Source of the DNA: Buttiauxella gaviniae
GTDB taxonomy: Bacteria > Pseudomonadota > Gammaproteobacteria > Enterobacterales > Enterobacteriaceae
Length of the DNA stretch: 64,000 bases
Assembly (NCBI RefSeq): GCF_040786275.1
Contig: NZ_JBFMVT010000002.1
Location: forward strand, 2,356,001 to 2,420,000
Reading direction: 5' to 3'
Shown piece by piece: positions 59,619-64,000 of this stretch. The notes beneath the pieces were generated by a model. That model was not told the origin of the DNA. It saw nothing but the letters and a program-made list of their open reading frames with translations, and ran no database searches. The stretch's first letter is position 1, and each line of letters opens with the position of its first letter. The position numbers and the translations under genes are program-made.

Positions 59619-61172
59619 ATGTTGAGAAATTTGTCTATTCGCACGGGGCTGCTGACGTTATTGGCAGTCATGACCTTCCTGTTGTTAGTTGTCAGCGGCA
59701 TGGGTATTTACGCTCTGCAACAAAGCTCTATTTCACTCAAGAATATCAATCGCTTGCAGGGCGAACAGATGGTGCGCTTGTCTGATGGTTATGTTTCGTT
59801 ATTGCGTGCGCGTAACGGAGCGGGGCAGGCCGTTCGGCAGATGGAAATTGGGATGATGGAAGATGCGACTAAATCAACCGATTATGTCGCAAGCGACGTT
59901 GCAGCAGCGCAGCAGCAGCTAAAAGAGTTTATCGACAGCGGCGTGGACGATGAAGAAGGGAATCGACTCATTCAGAACCTTTCGCAAAGCTATGCGGAAT
60001 ACCTCGCAAAAGGCATCAACCCGATGCTGGCCGCGCTCAACAAACAAAGCCCCGATGATTATTATGATTTGCTGGAGCATGTGCTGATCCCGCAGGCCCA
60101 GAAGTTTGATACAGATGTAGATATTTTCAAACAGTGGGGCGAGCAGCGCGGCAACAACGAAGTTGAAGCGGTGCAACGGCATAAGACTCTCGTCCTGACG
60201 TTTATCATTATCGCCGCCTTGCTTACCGCCGGAATTATTGTGCTGGTATGGCTGGCACTGCGTCATTTACTGCTTAAACCGCTCAATCAGTCGATTGAGC
60301 AACTGGAGTTTGTCGCCAAAGGTGATTTAACCCAGCCGTTGCCACCTGCAGGCAATAATGAGTTTGGTCGCCTGGCCGCGGCCATTACGGTGATGCGCGA
60401 TTCGCTAATGGAATCCGTGAGCCGTGTGCGTGATGCCAGCTCGCAAATTGATACGGGCAGCCGCGAACTGGCGGCAGGCAACCAGAATCTGGCCCAGCGC
60501 ACCGAATCAACAGCGACATCCCTTGAGCAAACCGCTGCCAGCATGGAGCAGATTACGGCGACGGTGAAACAGAACGCCGACAACGCAGAGCAGGCACATA
60601 AACTGGCAAAAGATGTCTCCGAAACCGCCGATCGCGGCAGCGAAATGGTGTGCTACGTAATTGAAAAGATGCGCGATATTTCAAGCAGTTCTGACAGAAT
60701 TGCAGACATCCTGAGCGTGATTGACGGCATTGCGTTCCAGACCAATATCCTGGCGCTGAATGCCTCGGTTGAAGCCGCTCGCGCCGGTGAGCAAGGGCGC
60801 GGTTTTGCGGTAGTTGCGGGTGAAGTTCGCACGTTAGCGAGCCGCAGTGCAGATGCGGCAAAAGAGATACGCACCCTGATTTCAGATTCGCAAAATCACG
60901 TCGGTGAAGGCCGCGAACTGGCGCAGCAGGCTGGAGAAACGATGGATGAAATTGCCGAAGAGGTGATGCGTATGACACGCCTGGTGCGCGAAATTGCCAG
61001 TGCTTCTAACGAACAAAGTAGCGGAATTGAACAGGTGAATATCGCTGTCAGCCAGATGGATGAGGCGGCGCAGCAAAATGCGGCGTTGGTCCAGGAATCT
61101 ACCGCGGCAACCCGTTCGCTGGAAGAGCAGTCGCAGCAGTTAGTCGCGGCGATGGCGACGTTCAGGTGCTAA
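59619..61172 (+). CDS. methyl-accepting chemotaxis protein
   Basis: A 517-residue transmembrane chemoreceptor. First membrane helix (~10-32), periplasmic four-helix-bundle ligand domain of Tar/Tsr type (~33-190), second helix (~192-214), HAMP (~215-270), then the cytoplasmic signalling rod with the highly conserved tip [20 protein letters not shown]. Methylation-type Glu/Gln helices flank it ([20 protein letters not shown]). It ends in MATFRC and lacks the C-terminal NWETF-like CheR/CheB tether of the major receptors. The ligand is unknown. A FliA promoter precedes it. It is not in E. coli at this place. Confidence 0.93.
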   Translation: MLRNLSIRTGLLTLLAVMTFLLLVVSGMGIYALQQSSISLKNINRLQGEQMVRLSDGYVSLLRARNGAGQAVRQMEIGMMEDATKSTDYVASDVAAAQQQLKEFIDSGVDDEEGNRLIQNLSQSYAEYLAKGINPMLAALNKQSPDDYYDLLEHVLIPQAQKFDTDVDIFKQWGEQRGNNEVEAVQRHKTLVLTFIIIAALLTAGIIVLVWLALRHLLLKPLNQSIEQLEFVAKGDLTQPLPPAGNNEFGRLAAAITVMRDSLMESVSRVRDASSQIDTGSRELAAGNQNLAQRTESTATSLEQTAASMEQITATVKQNADNAEQAHKLAKDVSETADRGSEMVCYVIEKMRDISSSSDRIADILSVIDGIAFQTNILALNASVEAARAGEQGRGFAVVAGEVRTLASRSADAAKEIRTLISDSQNHVGEGRELAQQAGETMDEIAEEVMRMTRLVREIASASNEQSSGIEQVNIAVSQMDEAAQQNAALVQESTAATRSLEEQSQQLVAAMATFRC

Positions 61173-61189
61173 TGGGTTAAAACCATCCT

Positions 61190-61290
61190 TATAACGACCC
61201 TCCTTGTCAGGAGAGGGCGAAATCGGACCCCCTCCCAGCCTCCCCCTTACCAGGGGGAGGAGCTAAAGCCCTTTGCAGGGAGAGGGTGAG
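61190..61290. terminator. cluster of GC-rich hairpins between the chemoreceptor gene and fbp
   Basis: CCTCCCCCT (61239-61247) and AGGGGGAGG (61252-61260) form a perfect stem. CCCTCC...GGAGAGGG (about 61199-61217) and GCCCTTTGCAGGGAGAGGG add further pairing. It separates converging genes and resembles the cycA-ytfE hairpin in composition. No clear U-tract is present. Confidence 0.5.
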
Positions 61291-61297
61291 GGCAAAT

Positions 61298-62296
61298 TTA
61301 AGCGTCCGGATACTCACGGATAAAACGCTCTACATCATCAACCATATGCTCGTTTCCGACAAAGAACGGGCGGCGTTGGTGCAGGGTTTCCGGAATAATA
61401 TCCAGAATACGTTCTTTACCGTCACTTGCTTTGCCACCGGCTTGTTCAGCAAGGAACGCCATCGGGTTACCTTCATACAGCAAACGCAGCTTCCCTTGCG
61501 GGTGGCTTGCGGTGCTTGGGTAGAGATAAATCCCGCCTTTCAGCAAGTTGCGGTGGAAGTCTGCAACCAGAGAGCCGATGTAGCGTGAGGTATAAGGGCG
61601 CTGCGTTTTGGCATCTTCTTCCTGGCAGAACTTAATATACTTTTTCACACCCTGCGGGAAACGGATGTAGTTCCCTTCGTTGATGGAATAGGTATTGCCC
61701 GTTTCCGGGAAGCGCATACGCTCCTGGCACAGGCAGAAAACGCCGAGTGACGGATCGTAGGTGAAGGCATGAACGCCGCAACCGGTGGTGTAAACCAGCA
61801 TGGTTGAGGAGCCGTAAACCACATATCCCGCCGCCACTTGCTTATTCCCCGGCTGGAGAAAATCGGCTTCGGTGACTGGCGTACCCACCGGCGTAATACG
61901 GCGATAGATAGAGAAAATTGTACCGACTGACACGTTAACGTCGATGTTAGATGAACCATCTAGCGGGTCCATCAGCACCACATATTTGGCATGTTCCGCG
62001 CCTTCAAAAACAACAATCTCATCTTCTTCTTCGGAAGCCACACCCGCCACAATCCCTCGGGCTTTCAGTGCTGCTTTCAGTTTTTCGTTTGCGAACAGAT
62101 CAAGTTTTTGCTGCACCTCGCCCTGAATGTTTTCCGCGCCGCTGGCACCTAAAATATCAACCAGACCGGCTTTGTTGATATCGCGGTGGATGATTTTTGC
62201 GCCGAGCTTTATTGCCGACAGTAAGGCAGTCAGTTCACCAGTGGCGTGCGAGAACTCATGCTGCTTTTCGACAATAAATTCACCTAACGTTTTCAT
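61298..62296 (-). CDS. fbp: fructose-1,6-bisphosphatase class I
   Basis: The gluconeogenic enzyme that converts fructose-1,6-bisphosphate to fructose-6-phosphate. The 332-residue length equals E. coli. The metal and substrate motif [12 protein letters not shown] and the upstream EEDE stretch are present. The start [16 protein letters not shown] is preceded by GGGAAAG; the 31-codon longer frame lacks family similarity. It diverges from mpl. Confidence 0.97.
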   Translation of the reverse strand: MKTLGEFIVEKQHEFSHATGELTALLSAIKLGAKIIHRDINKAGLVDILGASGAENIQGEVQQKLDLFANEKLKAALKARGIVAGVASEEEDEIVVFEGAEHAKYVVLMDPLDGSSNIDVNVSVGTIFSIYRRITPVGTPVTEADFLQPGNKQVAAGYVVYGSSTMLVYTTGCGVHAFTYDPSLGVFCLCQERMRFPETGNTYSINEGNYIRFPQGVKKYIKFCQEEDAKTQRPYTSRYIGSLVADFHRNLLKGGIYLYPSTASHPQGKLRLLYEGNPMAFLAEQAGGKASDGKERILDIIPETLHQRRPFFVGNEHMVDDVERFIREYPDA

Positions 62297-62471
62297 AACA
62301 CTTTCCCTGCATCTGTTAATTAAATGAAGCGATTGCAACAATCCTAACAAAGATTCAAATAGTAGCGTACTGGTGAATCGCGCCAGCAAATTACGGAATT
62401 AACTTAAATGCGATTTGCGAGCACTCAACATGCGGTTAGAATGTGCGCCAAATAATGAAAGGATAGTTTTT

Positions 62472-63845
62472 ATGCGCATTCATATTCTGGGTATTTGCGG
62501 CACCTTTATGGGCGGTCTGGCGATGCTGGCCCGCTCGTTGGGCCATGAAGTGACTGGCTCGGATGCCAACGTGTACCCGCCAATGAGTACCCTGTTAGAA
62601 GAGCAGGGTATTGAATTAATTCAAGGTTACGACCCAAGCCAGCTCGATCCGCAGCCGGATCTGGTGATTATCGGTAACGCGATGACGCGTGGGAATCCGT
62701 GTGTTGAAGCGGTGCTTGAGAAAAGCATTCCTTACATGTCTGGCCCACAGTGGCTGCATGATTTCGTCCTGCGTGACCGTTGGGTGATTGCTGTGGCGGG
62801 TACGCACGGTAAAACCACCACGGCGGGCATGGCGACCTGGATTCTTGAAGCCTGCGGTTACAAGCCTGGTTTTGTGATCGGTGGCGTGCCGGGTAACTTC
62901 GATGTTTCTGCGCGTCTGGGCGAAAGCTCATTCTTCGTGATTGAAGCGGACGAATACGACTGCGCGTTCTTCGACAAGCGTTCCAAATTTGTGCACTACT
63001 GCCCGCGCACGCTGATCCTCAATAACCTTGAGTTCGACCACGCGGATATTTTTGACGACCTGAAAGCGATTCAGAAACAGTTCCACCATCTGGTGCGCAT
63101 CGTGCCAGGACAGGGGAAAATTATCTGGCCTGAAAACGACACCAATATTAAACAAACTCTGGCGATGGGCTGCTGGAGCGAGCAAGAGCAGGTGGGCGAG
63201 CAGGGTCACTGGCAGGCGAAAAAGCTCAACCCGGATGCTTCACATTGGGAAGTGTATCTGGACGGCGAGCGTGTTGGCGAAGTGCACTGGCAGTTGGTTG
63301 GCGAGCACAACATGCATAACGGTTTGATGGCGATTGCTGCTGCGCGTCATGTGGGTGTCACGCCTGCGGATGCGGCAAAAGCGCTGGATAGCTTTGTGAA
63401 TGCACGTCGTCGCCTGGAACTGCGCGGTGAAGAAAACGGCGTCACGGTGTATGACGATTTTGCGCATCACCCAACGGCGATTCTGGCAACGCTTGCTGCA
63501 CTGCGTGGCAAAGTGGGCGGCACAGCGCGCATTCTTGCGGTGCTTGAGCCTCGCTCGAACACCATGAAAATGGGCCTGAGCAAAGACGATCTCGCGCCAT
63601 CTTTAGGCCGTGCGGATGAAGTCTTCTTGCTTCAGCCGCCGCATATTCCATGGCAGGTCGTGGAAGTGGCGGAAGCCTGCATCCAGCCTGCGCACTGGAG
63701 CGCGGATGTCGATACGCTGGTGGATATGGTGGTGAAAACCGCCCAGCCTGGCGACCATATTCTGGTGATGAGCAACGGCGGTTTCGGTGGGATCCACCAG
63801 AAATTGCTGGATGCGCTGGCTAAAAAAGCTCAGCTTCAGGCGTAA
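62472..63845 (+). CDS. mpl: UDP-N-acetylmuramate:L-alanyl-gamma-D-glutamyl-meso-diaminopimelate ligase
   Basis: Mpl recycles murein tripeptide by attaching it to UDP-MurNAc. The 457 residues have the Mur-ligase order: an N-terminal Rossmann domain (MRIHILGICGTFMGGLAMLA), a central ATPase with GTHGKTT (~110-117) and DDFAHHPTAI, and a C-terminal ligase domain. Length equals E. coli Mpl. The start is preceded by AAAGGATAG. A bidirectional terminator follows. Confidence 0.97.
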   Translation: MRIHILGICGTFMGGLAMLARSLGHEVTGSDANVYPPMSTLLEEQGIELIQGYDPSQLDPQPDLVIIGNAMTRGNPCVEAVLEKSIPYMSGPQWLHDFVLRDRWVIAVAGTHGKTTTAGMATWILEACGYKPGFVIGGVPGNFDVSARLGESSFFVIEADEYDCAFFDKRSKFVHYCPRTLILNNLEFDHADIFDDLKAIQKQFHHLVRIVPGQGKIIWPENDTNIKQTLAMGCWSEQEQVGEQGHWQAKKLNPDASHWEVYLDGERVGEVHWQLVGEHNMHNGLMAIAAARHVGVTPADAAKALDSFVNARRRLELRGEENGVTVYDDFAHHPTAILATLAALRGKVGGTARILAVLEPRSNTMKMGLSKDDLAPSLGRADEVFLLQPPHIPWQVVEVAEACIQPAHWSADVDTLVDMVVKTAQPGDHILVMSNGGFGGIHQKLLDALAKKAQLQA

Positions 63846-63858
63846 CGCTCCTGCCAAT

Positions 63859-63892
63859 AAAAAAGCCTGCATATTTGCAGGCTTTCTTTTTT
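63859..63892. terminator. bidirectional terminator between mpl and darP
   Basis: AAAGCCTGCA (63862-63871) and TGCAGGCTTT (63876-63885) form a 10-bp stem with A-rich and T-rich flanks. It overlaps the last base of the darP stop codon region on the minus strand. Confidence 0.85.
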
Positions 63893-64000
63893 AACCCTGG
63901 CTTTCGGCCAGTTCGCGCAGATAAGAGAATATCTGGCGGTAAGATTTTGGCGGCTTGTTGGCTGCTTTCTCTTTTTGCGCATTGCGTATCAGCACGCGCA
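63891..64000 (-). CDS. darP: ribosome biogenesis factor DarP (YjgA), 3' end only
   Basis: The minus strand encodes [18 protein letters not shown] and [17 protein letters not shown] before TAA, matching the C-terminus of E. coli YjgA/DarP, a 50S-associated assembly factor. Only about 36 codons are inside the window; the start lies beyond 64000. mpl-yjgA convergence is the E. coli order. Confidence 0.85.
   Translation of the reverse strand, partial: RVLIRNAQKEKAANKPPKSYRQIFSYLRELAESQG

Overview
The window is chromosomal DNA from a member of the Enterobacteriaceae. Gene order and protein sequences match the 94-96 min region of Escherichia coli K-12 almost gene for gene: orn end, glyVXY, queG-nnr-tsaE-amiB-mutL-miaA-hfq-hflXKC, purA-nsrR-rnr-rlmB, aidB, rpsF-priB-rpsR-rplI, cycA, cpdB, cysQ, tamAB, ppa, ytfQRT-yjfF, fbp, mpl. 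The proteins differ from the E. coli ones I remember at many positions, ERIC elements are present, and the ula (ascorbate) and chpSB loci are missing. This suggests a relative outside Escherichia/Salmonella (Enterobacter, Klebsiella, Kluyvera or Buttiauxella-like). The genus cannot be fixed from sequence alone.

Layout. 1-940: end of orn, a tandem tRNA-Gly(GCC) array split by an ERIC element, then an AT-rich stretch with DnaA boxes and an IHF site that looks like the counterpart of datA. 937-12588: queG diverges from a tightly packed run covering NAD(P)HX repair, t6A tRNA modification, peptidoglycan amidase, mismatch repair, i6A tRNA modification, Hfq, and the HflX GTPase with the HflKC complex. 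12691-19674: purA, nsrR, rnr, rlmB, aidB. 19726-21982: three small DUF1471-type envelope proteins and the YjfP hydrolase; a decayed gene fragment sits where E. coli carries ula. 22212-25439: ribosomal protein operon, ytfB, fklB. 25732-36731: cycA, nitrosative-stress ytfE with an NsrR box, ytfF with an additional AraC-type gene, the qorB/ytfH pair, cpdB, cysQ, ytfJ, ytfK, paeA.

36987-42955 is not in E. coli K-12 at this place. It is a four-gene, translationally coupled operon of three SPFH (HflK/HflC/stomatin-like) membrane proteins and a P1B-type metal ATPase, preceded by a near-consensus Zur box. The best reading is a zinc-starvation-induced metal uptake system resembling the Pseudomonas HmtA locus.

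43106-55411 returns to the conserved order: msrA, tamA-tamB-ytfP, ppa, and the galactofuranose ABC importer ytfQRT-yjfF. 55498-61172 is a second accessory block. It has a PAAR/DUF2235 lipase-type type VI effector gene cut by an in-frame amber codon, three tandem mosaic DUF2931 lipoprotein genes (probable immunity proteins), and a chemoreceptor gene with a flagellar sigma-28 promoter. 61298-64000: fbp, mpl and the 3' end of darP.

All names rest on recognising protein sequences from memory; no database search was run.
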